A program made the translations under genes and the position numbers. Below the pieces are notes generated by a model. It made no database searches. It was given only the letters and a program-made list of their open reading frames with translations, and was not told the DNA's origin. From an uncultured Bacteroidota bacterium (GTDB lineage Bacteria; Bacteroidota; Bacteroidia; Chitinophagales; Chitinophagaceae), in contig CAISPO010000039.1 of NCBI GenBank assembly GCA_903887415.1, forward strand, positions 1 through 64,000: a stretch of 64,000 bases of DNA, written 5' to 3'. Of the stretch, positions 55,261-63,511 are shown in pieces. The number at the start of each line of letters is the position of its first letter. The first letter of the stretch is position 1.

Positions 55261-55319
55261 TCTTTAAACATACAAAACCTTAACTGATTTGTATATCGGA
55301 AAAATGCTAACTTTACACT

Positions 55320-55487
55320 ATGCCTAAACCAAAAGAAATACGGCACGAAAAGAAAAAAGGGCTTACGGATAAGGAGCTAATAGAGAAGTACGGCAAGGAT
55401 GCGCCGGAACAGCCATTTGAGAGCATGATAAACGTGATGTTATCTAAGCCAAATCCCAACGCGCCTGTTAAGGTTGCAAAGCGCTAA
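55320..55487 (+). CDS. Passenger ORF: 55-residue basic protein
   Basis: ATG 55320 encodes 55 residues rich in Lys and Pro (PKPKEIRHEKKKGLTDKE at the start), with a plausible helix in the middle (LIEKYGKDAPEQPFESM). It is divergent from the 185-residue gene across a 59-bp gap. No family is recognised. Confidence 0.5.
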   Translation: MPKPKEIRHEKKKGLTDKELIEKYGKDAPEQPFESMINVMLSKPNPNAPVKVAKR

Positions 55488-55553
55488 AATCCGCTACTGG
55501 CAAGCGTTACCGAATAGACGTAATTTACTGGTACATTTTAGTATATCGTTACC

Positions 55554-55571
55554 AATGCATTGCGTCTCTAC
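55554..55571. repeat. Right half of interrupted palindrome with target duplication
   Basis: AATGCATT at 55554-55561 and GCGTCTCTAC at 55562-55571, the reverse complement of the left half at 53443-53460. Confidence 0.88.
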
Positions 55572-55638
55572 AAAATGTGCTCCTTAAACAATCCAATTTT
55601 CAAATCAAATACGTGCCTGCGTCATTCATTCTACTTCA

Positions 55639-55657
55639 CCCTCTCTTTAGGAGAGGG
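55639..55657. repeat. Extragenic palindrome, CCCTCTC type
   Basis: CCCTCTC at 55639-55645 and GAGAGGG at 55651-55657 with TTTAG between. It is a member of the family also seen at 14303. Confidence 0.6.
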
Positions 55658-55668
55658 ATGGGGCGAGG

Positions 55669-56418
55669 TTATTTATTCTTCCCGTACAGTTTGCTCTTTA
55701 TGAGCCCCCATTTATGGAAGCGGTGTGTAAATGATACGCGGAGTACACCACGGCCATACTTCATGCTGCGGGAGAAGTTGATGCTGGATGCCTCTTCAAA
55801 ATATTTCGTAGGGCAGGTAACCTCTGCTATCTCGAAGCCATTCATGAATATCTGGGAGATCATTTCATTGTCGAAAACAAAATCATCGCTGTTGGCGCTG
55901 AAGTCTATGGAACGGATGACCTCTGCGCTGAATGCACGGTAGCCGGTATGATACTCGCTCAGCTTCTGGCGCAACATGATGTTTTCAAAAAGTGTAAGGC
56001 AGCGGTTAAAGACGTACTTGTAGAGCGGCATGCCGCCTTTCAGCGCGCCGCGGCCCAGTATGCGCGATGCCAGCACTACAGGATACACATCGTAGGCTAT
56101 GACGCCGGATATGGCGTGAATGAGCGTGGGGGTGTACTGGTAGTCGGGGTGCAGCATGATGACGATGTCGGCGCCAAGCTCCAGGGCTTTTTTGTAGCAG
56201 CTTTTCTGGTTGCCGCCATAGCCCTTGTTCACCTCATGCTTTATAATGTGGCTGATGCCCAGCTTGCGGCCTTCTTCCACAGTATGGTCACGGCTGTTGT
56301 CGTCCACCAGCACCACATCATCCACAATATCAAATGGGATCTCCTTATAAGTCCTTTCCAGCGTTAAAGCCGCATTATAGGCGGGCAGTACCACCACTAT
56401 TTTCTTACCGTTCAGCAT
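55669..56418 (-). CDS. Family 2 glycosyltransferase
   Basis: 249 residues from ATG 56418; an in-frame ATG at 56514 would add 32 residues that do not fit. The GT-A fold is shown by IVVVLPAYNAALTLERTY, DDVVLVDDNSRDHTVEEG, KGYGGNQKSCYKKALELGADIVIMLHPDYQYTP and LSEYHTGYRAFSAEV. Like DPM-type enzymes it likely charges a lipid carrier. The gene lies alone, between the IS and a toxin-antitoxin relic. Confidence 0.88.
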   Translation of the reverse strand: MLNGKKIVVVLPAYNAALTLERTYKEIPFDIVDDVVLVDDNSRDHTVEEGRKLGISHIIKHEVNKGYGGNQKSCYKKALELGADIVIMLHPDYQYTPTLIHAISGVIAYDVYPVVLASRILGRGALKGGMPLYKYVFNRCLTLFENIMLRQKLSEYHTGYRAFSAEVIRSIDFSANSDDFVFDNEMISQIFMNGFEIAEVTCPTKYFEEASSINFSRSMKYGRGVLRVSFTHRFHKWGLIKSKLYGKNK

Positions 56419-56595
56419 AATAAGTGACAAAAATAATATTAATCCCGAAATAACGGCCTTAAGGGCGTTAGCTTTTCGTGAATCAGGCAAATATAATCCC
56501 TTAGACTCTCCCAAATGTGCTTATACATCGGTGATATATGCCACCACAAATATATCAAAGACCCCAAAACGAGATGCTCAATACTATTTTAGTTC

Positions 56596-56712
56596 TTATC
56601 TTGTACTTTGACATTTATTTTTGATGAAGGGAATAAACTTTGAGCGGTATTCATACGTGGCAATGTCATTGATATCGGACAATGACTGTTCGGTAAAAAC
56701 TACTTCAACCAT
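56596..56712 (-). pseudogene. ParE-type toxin remnant
   Basis: ATG 56712 overlaps the antitoxin end, in another frame. It reads VEVVFTEQSLSDINDIATY, the usual N-terminus of ParE-type toxins, and then YRSKFIPFIKNKCQSTR before a stop, 38 residues in all. Family members have about 90-100 residues, so about two thirds is missing. Confidence 0.7.
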
Positions 56713-56882
56713 TTTTTCAGCCTTTTTTGGGCATCATCCATGGAAACAACTTTTCCTTCGGCAGACTGTGCTAACCCGATCTGTATTTTTTCCAGCAAAA
56801 CTATCTGCTCTATAGCATCTTCGGCCTCAAATTTTGAGGGCCGCGCATTAATTGATTCCAACACTTCTTTCTTAGTCAGCAT
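56700..56882 (-). CDS. Antitoxin partner of the ParE remnant
   Basis: 60 residues. LTKKEVLESINARPSKFEAEDAIEQIVLLEKIQIGLAQSAEGKVVSM is like the antitoxins of ParDE-type modules, in a helical arrangement with a C-terminal KRLKKW. The toxin remnant begins inside its last codons, as in intact modules. It may be relic or a protection factor. Confidence 0.7.
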   Translation of the reverse strand: MLTKKEVLESINARPSKFEAEDAIEQIVLLEKIQIGLAQSAEGKVVSMDDAQKRLKKWLK

Positions 56883-56970
56883 AGCTGCATTTTAGTACAA
56901 GTTACAGATTTTCTGCTAAATTCTTCTTCCCAAGGGTGCATTTCAAATTTCGCTGGTGCATGCCACATTC

Positions 56971-57052
56971 AACCCTTTCAGGGTTGTGTCACTTTTGTTT
57001 TTTCCGTGGGTTACACCCACGGCTACTCATATTTAAGCCCATTCGGGCTATC
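56971..57052. repeat. Intergenic triple-hairpin repeat
   Basis: Three hairpins in a row: AACCCT/AGGGTT (56971-56985), CCGTGGGT/ACCCACGG (57004-57022) and GCCC/GGGC (57037-57048), then a TATCGGG tail. A related unit is at 60619-60670. It belongs to a dispersed intergenic family, and its function is unknown. Confidence 0.6.
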
Positions 57053-57126
57053 GGGAGCGATATTTTTCATGCGATGATTGGAAATGCATCCTCTCCCAAG
57101 AAATCCTGATTAAATTTGTCGAGCTT

Positions 57127-58755
57127 ATGAACGGTAACGTACAAATTAAAAATTCAGTTATTGCCCTGTTCATAGGCATTATTTCGCTTGCCTTGTTTGC
57201 CGAGAGCTCGGTACCATACTTCTACGCTGAAAAAAAATGCCTGCCCGGCGACAAATTCCTGGGCCAGATCATCTATACCCCTGACCAGAATATGTATTTT
57301 TCGTTCATCCGCCAGGCCAGGGATGGGCATTTTGTATTCAATAATCGCCTTACTTATATACCCAACAAGCCGGTTTTTGTTAATCTGCAGTTCTGGCTGG
57401 TGGGCACCATACAGCGGGTAACCGGCCTCTCTGAGAATGGCATTTACTATGTGTGGCGCTATATGGGCATCCTGCTGCTCACTATAGGTATCTTCCTGCT
57501 GGCGCGCATCGTGCTGCCCACACCGCGACAGGTGTTCGCGTGCGTTGCGCTGCTGCTGTTTACCGGCGGGTTCGGCTTTGTATTTGCCCTGCTCAACAGC
57601 GCGCATATCATAGGCCTGGAGGCGGCCCATGCCGGCATACTGGACATGAAACTGGGCATACTACCCTTTCAGCAGGCAATGACCAACCCCAATTTTTCAT
57701 TTCCGCACGGCCTTATATTGATCGCCTATGCCTTCTTCCTGCTGGGTGAGCAAAAGAACAGCCGGAAGCATTATATGTGGTCGGGGATCTTTTTCTGCAT
57801 CATCGGCCTCGTGCGCCCTTACGATATATTGCCTCCTTTTGTAGTTTTCCCCGTCTATCTGATTATTACCAATGGCCGTTTCAAATTCCAGCTAAAGCAA
57901 CTGCTTGTGAAGCTGCTGCCGCTCTTTATGCTAGTACCGGTGCTGCTGTATAATTTCTGGCTGTTCAAGGTCAACGATATTTTCAAATACTGGTCTATGC
58001 AGGGGCTCAATGCCAACAGCATTCCATCTGTGCCGCTGCATTTTCTGGCATATGGCATTGTGGGCATACTGGCCATAGTGCGGGTAGCGCAGCTAAAAAC
58101 CAATCCGCTGAACAGAATAGATAAATTCCTGCTTACCTGGTTTCTGCTCACGTTTATCCTCATCCAGCTCGGCAAGTACTTCCCGGTGATAGGCTGGAGC
58201 CCGCAGATAGGTGTTTACCTGGCTGTGCCGCTGGCGTTGCTGGGCTGCTCCATAAAATACCGGGTTGATTACCCTAAGGCACGCTTTTATGGCATAGCAA
58301 CCGTGGTGGCTGCCTGCGCCATCATCAGCAATATCTTCATTGTTCTTTATTATTGCAAGCACTTCACTGATAAAGATCAACGATATACCTTTTATGCACA
58401 CAAAAGTGAACTGGCCGCATTTGACTGGCTTAGTAAAAACACACCTGAAGGAACTGTGGTACTGGCAGAGCCATCCACCTCGCTGCGCATAGCTAAGTAC
58501 ACCAGCGATAATGTAGTGGCTGCGCATTACAGCGTCACTCCGCAATACAAGGAGTATGCGGCTATGGCTAGTTTATTCTTTGCGGATACCGTGCTCGGCA
58601 ATGCCCAGAAACCTGCGCTTGAAAAGCTGAATGTCAGCTATGTGTATGTGGGCCCTGAAGAAATAAATCTGAATATTGTGAAGATCCCAGACGATGGTGC
58701 GCTGACAAAAGTATATAGCAATGACCTGGTCAGTATCTATAGGGTAAACCGGTGA
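57127..58755 (+). CDS. Polytopic membrane protein, glycosyltransferase-like
   Basis: 542 residues with about 10-12 membrane helices. The first hydrophobic segment (NSVIALFIGIISLALFAES, residues about 8-27) is an inner-membrane anchor. A large periplasmic loop (about 30-110) with DQNMYFSFIRQARDGHFVFNN follows. The layout resembles polyprenyl-sugar transferases (GT39/GT83-like), but I cannot find a firm DE or DD catalytic pair. The C-terminal soluble part (about 430-540) has ELAAFDWLSKNTPEGTVVLAE. It may act on the same surface glycans as the GT2 gene nearby. Confidence 0.7.
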   Translation: MNGNVQIKNSVIALFIGIISLALFAESSVPYFYAEKKCLPGDKFLGQIIYTPDQNMYFSFIRQARDGHFVFNNRLTYIPNKPVFVNLQFWLVGTIQRVTGLSENGIYYVWRYMGILLLTIGIFLLARIVLPTPRQVFACVALLLFTGGFGFVFALLNSAHIIGLEAAHAGILDMKLGILPFQQAMTNPNFSFPHGLILIAYAFFLLGEQKNSRKHYMWSGIFFCIIGLVRPYDILPPFVVFPVYLIITNGRFKFQLKQLLVKLLPLFMLVPVLLYNFWLFKVNDIFKYWSMQGLNANSIPSVPLHFLAYGIVGILAIVRVAQLKTNPLNRIDKFLLTWFLLTFILIQLGKYFPVIGWSPQIGVYLAVPLALLGCSIKYRVDYPKARFYGIATVVAACAIISNIFIVLYYCKHFTDKDQRYTFYAHKSELAAFDWLSKNTPEGTVVLAEPSTSLRIAKYTSDNVVAAHYSVTPQYKEYAAMASLFFADTVLGNAQKPALEKLNVSYVYVGPEEINLNIVKIPDDGALTKVYSNDLVSIYRVNR

Positions 58756-58814
58756 CGCAAATTACACCAAATGAGCATTAAGACCACACCGTGCCGCGCG
58801 AGTTAACCACCCCG

Positions 58815-58847
58815 GCTGAAAAGCACTGCTTCGCTATGCTTTTCAGC
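58815..58847. repeat. Hairpin GCTGAAAAGCA/TGCTTTTCAGC
   Basis: A perfect 11-bp stem with an 11-nt loop, between convergent genes. It lacks a T run. Confidence 0.5.
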
Positions 58848-58850
58848 GCG

Positions 58851-58872
58851 CCCCTCCTAAAAACAGGAGGGG
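58851..58872. repeat. Extragenic palindrome, CCCCTCCT type
   Basis: CCCCTCCT and AGGAGGGG around AAAAAC, then GAGGTG. Almost the same as the copy at 26321-26340. Confidence 0.65.
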
Positions 58873-58897
58873 AGGTGTTACGCACCCTCATTTTCCG

Positions 58898-59296
58898 CTA
58901 GTAAAGTGGTAAGCCCCAGAAGCCGGTAAATACAGCCAGTGCTAAAACGGTAAGCCCTAATACCAGGCCTACTATTGCCAGGGCACTGTTGCGGTGGCGG
59001 CGGCCTATGCCCATGATGCCAAACAATATAGCCAGCAATGCAAAACCACCCCAAAAGAACCCGGCGATGCCGCATATCAGTGCAAATATGCCCTGCCAGC
59101 CGGCATACCGGGCACGCTGATAAATAGGGTGTGAAAGCGCACTCTTTATGCTTGTGGCACTAGTTGACATCGTGGTTTTACCGGTTTCGGTGGTAATAGC
59201 CGTTGCCACATGACTTTTTATTGCGAAGCCAGCCTGTGCAGGCGCTGCAGAAAACAGGAAAACAACAGAAAGCAGGCATAGCAGCATGTTCTTCAT
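58898..59296 (-). CDS. Small membrane protein (DUF4190-like), paralogue A
   Basis: 132 residues with a signal peptide (about 1-22). After a Thr/Ser-rich linker it has two helices: about 66-90 (GIFALICGIAGFFWGGFALLAILFG) and about 102-125 (SALAIVGLVLGLTVLALAVF). The GIMGIGRR turn between them is typical of DUF4190 proteins. It resembles the next gene on the same strand, which looks like a second copy. Confidence 0.78.
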   Translation of the reverse strand: MKNMLLCLLSVVFLFSAAPAQAGFAIKSHVATAITTETGKTTMSTSATSIKSALSHPIYQRARYAGWQGIFALICGIAGFFWGGFALLAILFGIMGIGRRHRNSALAIVGLVLGLTVLALAVFTGFWGLPLY

Positions 59297-59527
59297 ACAT
59301 CAGTAGTTTATGGAATCAAATATAGTAAAATGTCGGACAAAATTCATTCTGAAATAGTAGCCATGACCTTCAGGTAGGGGAAATAAGGAATAAACTGAAT
59401 TCAAGGCTTTATCCAAAAAAGATATACGGGCATTAACCACATTTTGGCTAAAGCCCAAGAGTACTTGTTTTGACATCCCCGACCTAAAGGTCGGGGCAAC
59501 CGGAGCGTGGTAAAAAAGTATGCTGAG
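59297..59527. other. Gap with CCCCGACC palindrome
   Basis: A gap between the two paralogues that holds a perfect hairpin CCCCGACC/GGTCGGGG at 59477-59496. Confidence 0.6.
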
Positions 59528-59965
59528 TTATAACAGTATCAGCGAAAGAACGGTTACCCCGGCTATCAAATAGAGTGCAAGCTCCACCACACCAAGGATA
59601 AATCCAGTGACTGCCAGGCCCTGCACTTTACAGCCCCTGCCCATACCGAGTACGCCAAAAAGTATAGCCAATAAATTCAGTCCTGGCACCAGCAGCCCTA
59701 TAAGCCCGCAGCCGAGCGCGGCAATACCCACCCACTCACTCGCCTTAGCTGTACGGTATGGATGTAAAAAAGAAAGCGCTTTATTCACCTTTGCGATAAA
59801 ACCGGATGCTTTTTCTGTTTTAACGGTGGCACTTGCATTAGTATATATATGCGCAGCAGCATCGTGAGCTACAGAAGATCTTTTAACTACAATACCCGCA
59901 TGCAATGCAGGTGAAACACATAACAAGCAAAGGACTGAAACAAGCGTAACTAGTTTATTCTTCAT
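59528..59965 (-). CDS. Small membrane protein (DUF4190-like), paralogue B
   Basis: 145 residues from ATG 59965, where a signal peptide (MKNKLVTLVSVLCLLCVSP) begins; the upstream in-frame ATG at 60010 would obscure it. It shares the plan of paralogue A: AKASEWVGIAALGCGLIGLLVPGLNLLAILFGVLGMGRG, then GLAVTGFILGVVELALYLIAG. The two likely arose by tandem duplication. Function unknown. Confidence 0.78.
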   Translation of the reverse strand: MKNKLVTLVSVLCLLCVSPALHAGIVVKRSSVAHDAAAHIYTNASATVKTEKASGFIAKVNKALSFLHPYRTAKASEWVGIAALGCGLIGLLVPGLNLLAILFGVLGMGRGCKVQGLAVTGFILGVVELALYLIAGVTVLSLILL

Positions 59966-60100
59966 ACAACCATTGTTGAGGCGGAATAAAAATAAGTTAT
60001 TTTGCTTCACATAGGGAACGTTTTCAGAAAATGCACTGCAAAAAAGTTTTTTTATACCTTTAATAGACTAATAATTAATATTAACCCTTAAGCCTGCCAC

Positions 60101-60520
60101 ATGCTAAAGCACACCTTGTTCGTCATAACTGTCTTTGCCGCACTTACTGCCGACGCACAAAATATATCGATCAAAAATGACACAATATATAAGGGCCACG
60201 AGCCGCTTGCGTTATTTAAGAAAACGCCCAGGCCGCCATTCGCATATTTCATTACCGCGCTCACCGGCGATGAGCTGATATCGTTTCGCTACAGCCACGT
60301 AGAGGAAAAAGGCAAACCAGGCTATGTTATCAATTTTGTAAATGATGGAAAACAAGGGATGCTTCCGAAGCAGGCCGGGTTTCCTGTCTCGATGGTTTCT
60401 GAATTGTTTAAATGCCATTTGTTTAAAAATGGGGCTATAGATGAAAAAGCAGAAGCGGAATTCCTTGCTCACCACCCTTTGCCAAAAGGATATACGGACA
60501 CAGACCAGGTGGTAGAGTAA
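60101..60520 (+). CDS. Secreted hypothetical protein
   Basis: 139 residues with a signal peptide (about 1-18, ending TADAQ). The mature part starts with ISIKNDTIYKGHEPLALFKK and is a mixed alpha/beta domain of no family I recognise. It is alone, downstream of the convergent membrane-protein gene. Confidence 0.6.
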   Translation: MLKHTLFVITVFAALTADAQNISIKNDTIYKGHEPLALFKKTPRPPFAYFITALTGDELISFRYSHVEEKGKPGYVINFVNDGKQGMLPKQAGFPVSMVSELFKCHLFKNGAIDEKAEAEFLAHHPLPKGYTDTDQVVE

Positions 60521-60844
60521 AAACCCCTAACCGAGCAATGCCATTAGTTAAGACAGGTTCCGTTTTTTCGAAAAAATTATTACGTCCTTTCAGCGCTTAT
60601 ATGTTGTGTGCGCTTATACCGGGGGCTTCACCCCCGGCTAATATATTATGCCCTTTCAGTGCTGATTGTGTTCTAATATTCCCGGGCTTAATGACATTAT
60701 CCTAAAAAAGCTATTCCTCATTAAACTTACTATGCCACTTCCATTTGTGTATATTTTTAACAAACCGCCCTCTTTATTTCTCCTATATTTATACCTTATT
60801 ATTAAACAATACGAGATAGTCCCGCACTTGCGGGATCAGGGTTT
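60521..60844. other. Intergenic region with dispersed hairpins
   Basis: 324 bases without a gene. It has CCGGGGG/CCCCCGG at 60619-60637 and a GGCTAATATATT tail like the unit at 57021, then AT-rich sequence to the next gene. It ends with a TCCCGCA/TGCGGGA hairpin near 60822-60837. Confidence 0.55.
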
Positions 60845-63466
60845 ATGAAGATACAACGCGCTGCACCTGTAAATGAATTATTAGCTAAGCTGATCTTCCT
60901 CATGCTGCCAACTGCGGTGGTTGGCTACTTCCTGTTACAAACTGTTAACCAATATTATTCCATACTTCAAAACCAGGCATTCGAGCAAGCAATATATCTT
61001 GCGGCAGGGATGGGCATTGCGGCTGTTATCTATTCATTCCGGGTCAGGTTTCTGCCTACGTATATCATCCTGTGCATTGTTCTGGCCTCCATCTATAAGG
61101 GGCTGGATAAATACAGCAGCAGCGAATTTGACGCTTTTTTCATTGCCCGGCGCTTCCAGATCTTTGCCAATCTGTTTACCGCAGGCTGGCTCATTGGCTG
61201 GGGATTTGTGCGATGGCGCTATTGGTCGGTAGGTATTGCAGCCGTCCTGCTTAGTGCCTGCATTTTCCTGATAGCCAAGTCCAATGCAGATACCGTGGAT
61301 AGGTTGTTGTGGTCATTTACCCCTGCGTTGCTGTATGCGGTCTATCTCATTTTCACCGCCGAGCAGATATATAATTATAAAGACAAGTCGCAAAAGTTCT
61401 GGTTGTTTCTTACCCTGCGGCTATTTCTGTTCGGCATACTCGCGGCTTTGCTGGCAGCGGTTGTTATTTACAAAATGCGCAAGGAGATAAAGGAAACGGT
61501 GGCTAATTATGGCGGCGGCGGCAAAAGCGGACAAAATTCAATGCTTCATCAAAGGCCTGACAGCACTTTCGATATTAGCCGTTATTCACAGCTCAGCAGT
61601 TCACTTAGCCGCACAAAGCAGCTATTGTTTTGCGCCCATATAGACAATTTCTTCCCCGGCACCGATATACCAAACCCACTTTATCTTACTGCTTTTTATT
61701 TCACAAAATTCGACACACTCACAGAGACATTTGAGCGGGACTCGACGATTCCGTTCAATGACCTTTTTGAGCCTAATCCATATGCAATACCCTTGTTCAC
61801 TACCCTCTACGATTCTTCGGTAATAAAGAACAGCCTGGGATCTAAGATGCGCCAGACTGTGGAGATACAGGTGTACAGTAAAATACTCTCCCCAAGCACT
61901 TACCTGGCGCCAAATGTGGGCTACTTTGTGCAGCCTATTGCTATAGAGAAGGATTTCCGGGAAGAATTCAAATTTGCGTTCCGGGCAAAGAGCTATGTGT
62001 CTGCGCTCAACAGCGCTTACTTTGTTTATAATGTGCAGAACCCGGAGATAAAAAAATTCCAGGAGATGCGGTTTGAAGTGCTGCGCAAGGTACATAGCTA
62101 TGACAGTGTTGATGCCGGCTTCATGAAGTACTATACCTACATGCCGGGCGGGGACAAATTTAAAATTATAAGCGAGCTGGCCCACAAAATAACCGACACC
62201 GCGCATACCCCCGTTGACAAAGTGCTGGCCATACGCAACTACTTCTACTCGAAGGACGAAAATGGTGACCGGCTATACAGTTATACCGACAATCCCGGCA
62301 TACCCGACCTGCCTAATGCATCTAAACTTATCTACTTTCTTACCGAAAACCACAAGGGGTATTGCGCTTATTATGCCGGCGCTACGTTGTTCATGCTTCG
62401 CTCGCTGGGTATTCCATCGCGCATAGCGGTGGGCTTCCTGACAGAAGACCGCAGCGATAAAAACAAGGGCTGGTACTGGTACTATGCTAACCAGGCTCAT
62501 GCGTGGGTGCAAGTTTATTTTCCCGGTTATGGCTGGCTGGACTTTGACACTACCGTGGGTAATGACAACGAGAACCGCCCCACCCCACAGCCCGATGGGA
62601 CACCGCCTATGCAGCCCCCAAAAGCATGGCTGGCAGCAGAGGGTATAGTAGAAGACGTGGACACCCTGAAGAAAACCATGCATATGTCGGTGAAGCAATT
62701 TGTGTTTCATGACAAGGAGTATAGACTGACAAAGCCTGTGTCCATAAACATGGATATGAAGGTGGCAACTGTGTATCGCGACAGTGCGGCAACACCATTG
62801 AAAACCGTGCAGAAGGGTGATGAAGGCACCGCAGTATCCTATGCCGAGGCGATGAAAAAAATGGAGGCCCTTCCCAACGAAAACGCTGCGTCGGTCGCAG
62901 AAAAGATCCCGTCGCCAGCACCTATAGATGAAGTATATCTGAAAAGGAAGGACGTAGAAAAACCGAAGGAAAAACCACAGGTAATAGCACAGGTAAAAAC
63001 CATGTCGTGGAAAGAAATAGCGTGGCTTTCGGCTGCCGTTGTGCTTGGGCTTTTACTGGCATTCCTGAGCCTTCCGGCCATCATCTTCGCGATATATAAA
63101 GCCAGGTATAATAATGCAAAAAATGATGGCAACAAGGCTTATTGGGCATATCGCGCGGCTACATTCTACCTGCACCAGTGCGGTGTGTTCAGAAAAGGGC
63201 GCACACCAATGCAATATGCGCGTAATGTGGTGGACCCTGCATTTGGAACCTCCTTCACGCAATTCATGAATATTTATCTGAAAAAGAAATACGCGAAACA
63301 GGAGCTGACCCCGTCTGAGCGCCAATATGTGGCTGGTTTTTTACGGCCCTTCCTGGCCCAGGTGCGCAGCAAAATACCTTCGGGAAAAAGATTTGGCGCT
63401 TTTTTAAACCCCCTCAGGAGCTTGTCGTTTTTTATGATACCGGAGGAAGAAGAAAAAGAATCTTAA
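60845..63466 (+). CDS. Membrane protein with transglutaminase-like domain
   Basis: 873 residues. About six N-terminal helices (residues about 15-215) and one C-terminal helix (about 720-745) bound a large periplasmic or extracytoplasmic part. The transglutaminase-like domain (about 430-590) has the catalytic triad residues in HKGYCAYYAGATLFM (Cys), NQAHAWVQVYFPGYG (His) and WLDFDTT (Asp). It resembles the TgpA-like membrane proteins, which join or cut peptides. The C-terminal tail resembles the DUF4129-like region of such proteins. The next gene is a class A penicillin-binding protein, so a cell-wall role is possible. Confidence 0.88.
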   Translation: MKIQRAAPVNELLAKLIFLMLPTAVVGYFLLQTVNQYYSILQNQAFEQAIYLAAGMGIAAVIYSFRVRFLPTYIILCIVLASIYKGLDKYSSSEFDAFFIARRFQIFANLFTAGWLIGWGFVRWRYWSVGIAAVLLSACIFLIAKSNADTVDRLLWSFTPALLYAVYLIFTAEQIYNYKDKSQKFWLFLTLRLFLFGILAALLAAVVIYKMRKEIKETVANYGGGGKSGQNSMLHQRPDSTFDISRYSQLSSSLSRTKQLLFCAHIDNFFPGTDIPNPLYLTAFYFTKFDTLTETFERDSTIPFNDLFEPNPYAIPLFTTLYDSSVIKNSLGSKMRQTVEIQVYSKILSPSTYLAPNVGYFVQPIAIEKDFREEFKFAFRAKSYVSALNSAYFVYNVQNPEIKKFQEMRFEVLRKVHSYDSVDAGFMKYYTYMPGGDKFKIISELAHKITDTAHTPVDKVLAIRNYFYSKDENGDRLYSYTDNPGIPDLPNASKLIYFLTENHKGYCAYYAGATLFMLRSLGIPSRIAVGFLTEDRSDKNKGWYWYYANQAHAWVQVYFPGYGWLDFDTTVGNDNENRPTPQPDGTPPMQPPKAWLAAEGIVEDVDTLKKTMHMSVKQFVFHDKEYRLTKPVSINMDMKVATVYRDSAATPLKTVQKGDEGTAVSYAEAMKKMEALPNENAASVAEKIPSPAPIDEVYLKRKDVEKPKEKPQVIAQVKTMSWKEIAWLSAAVVLGLLLAFLSLPAIIFAIYKARYNNAKNDGNKAYWAYRAATFYLHQCGVFRKGRTPMQYARNVVDPAFGTSFTQFMNIYLKKKYAKQELTPSERQYVAGFLRPFLAQVRSKIPSGKRFGAFLNPLRSLSFFMIPEEEEKES

Positions 63467-63511
63467 ATTTGACCGAATCATTTTAAAATATTTTCGACTA
63501 TATAATTCAGG

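Larger units (their letters stand above)
53461..55553. mobile_element. IS1595-family-like element with passenger genes
   Basis: 2093 bp. Terminal inverted repeats start GGTAATGATATA (53461) and, on the other strand, GGTAACGATATA (from 55553), matching 18 of 24, with a shared TGTACC at the same offset. Both ends are flanked by the 8-bp AATGCATT. It contains an IS1595/ISXO2-like transposase, now frameshifted, a 37-residue ORF, a 185-residue membrane-anchored protein on the minus strand and a 55-residue protein. IS1595 family members are known for 8-bp duplications and passenger genes, which fits. Confidence 0.85.
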
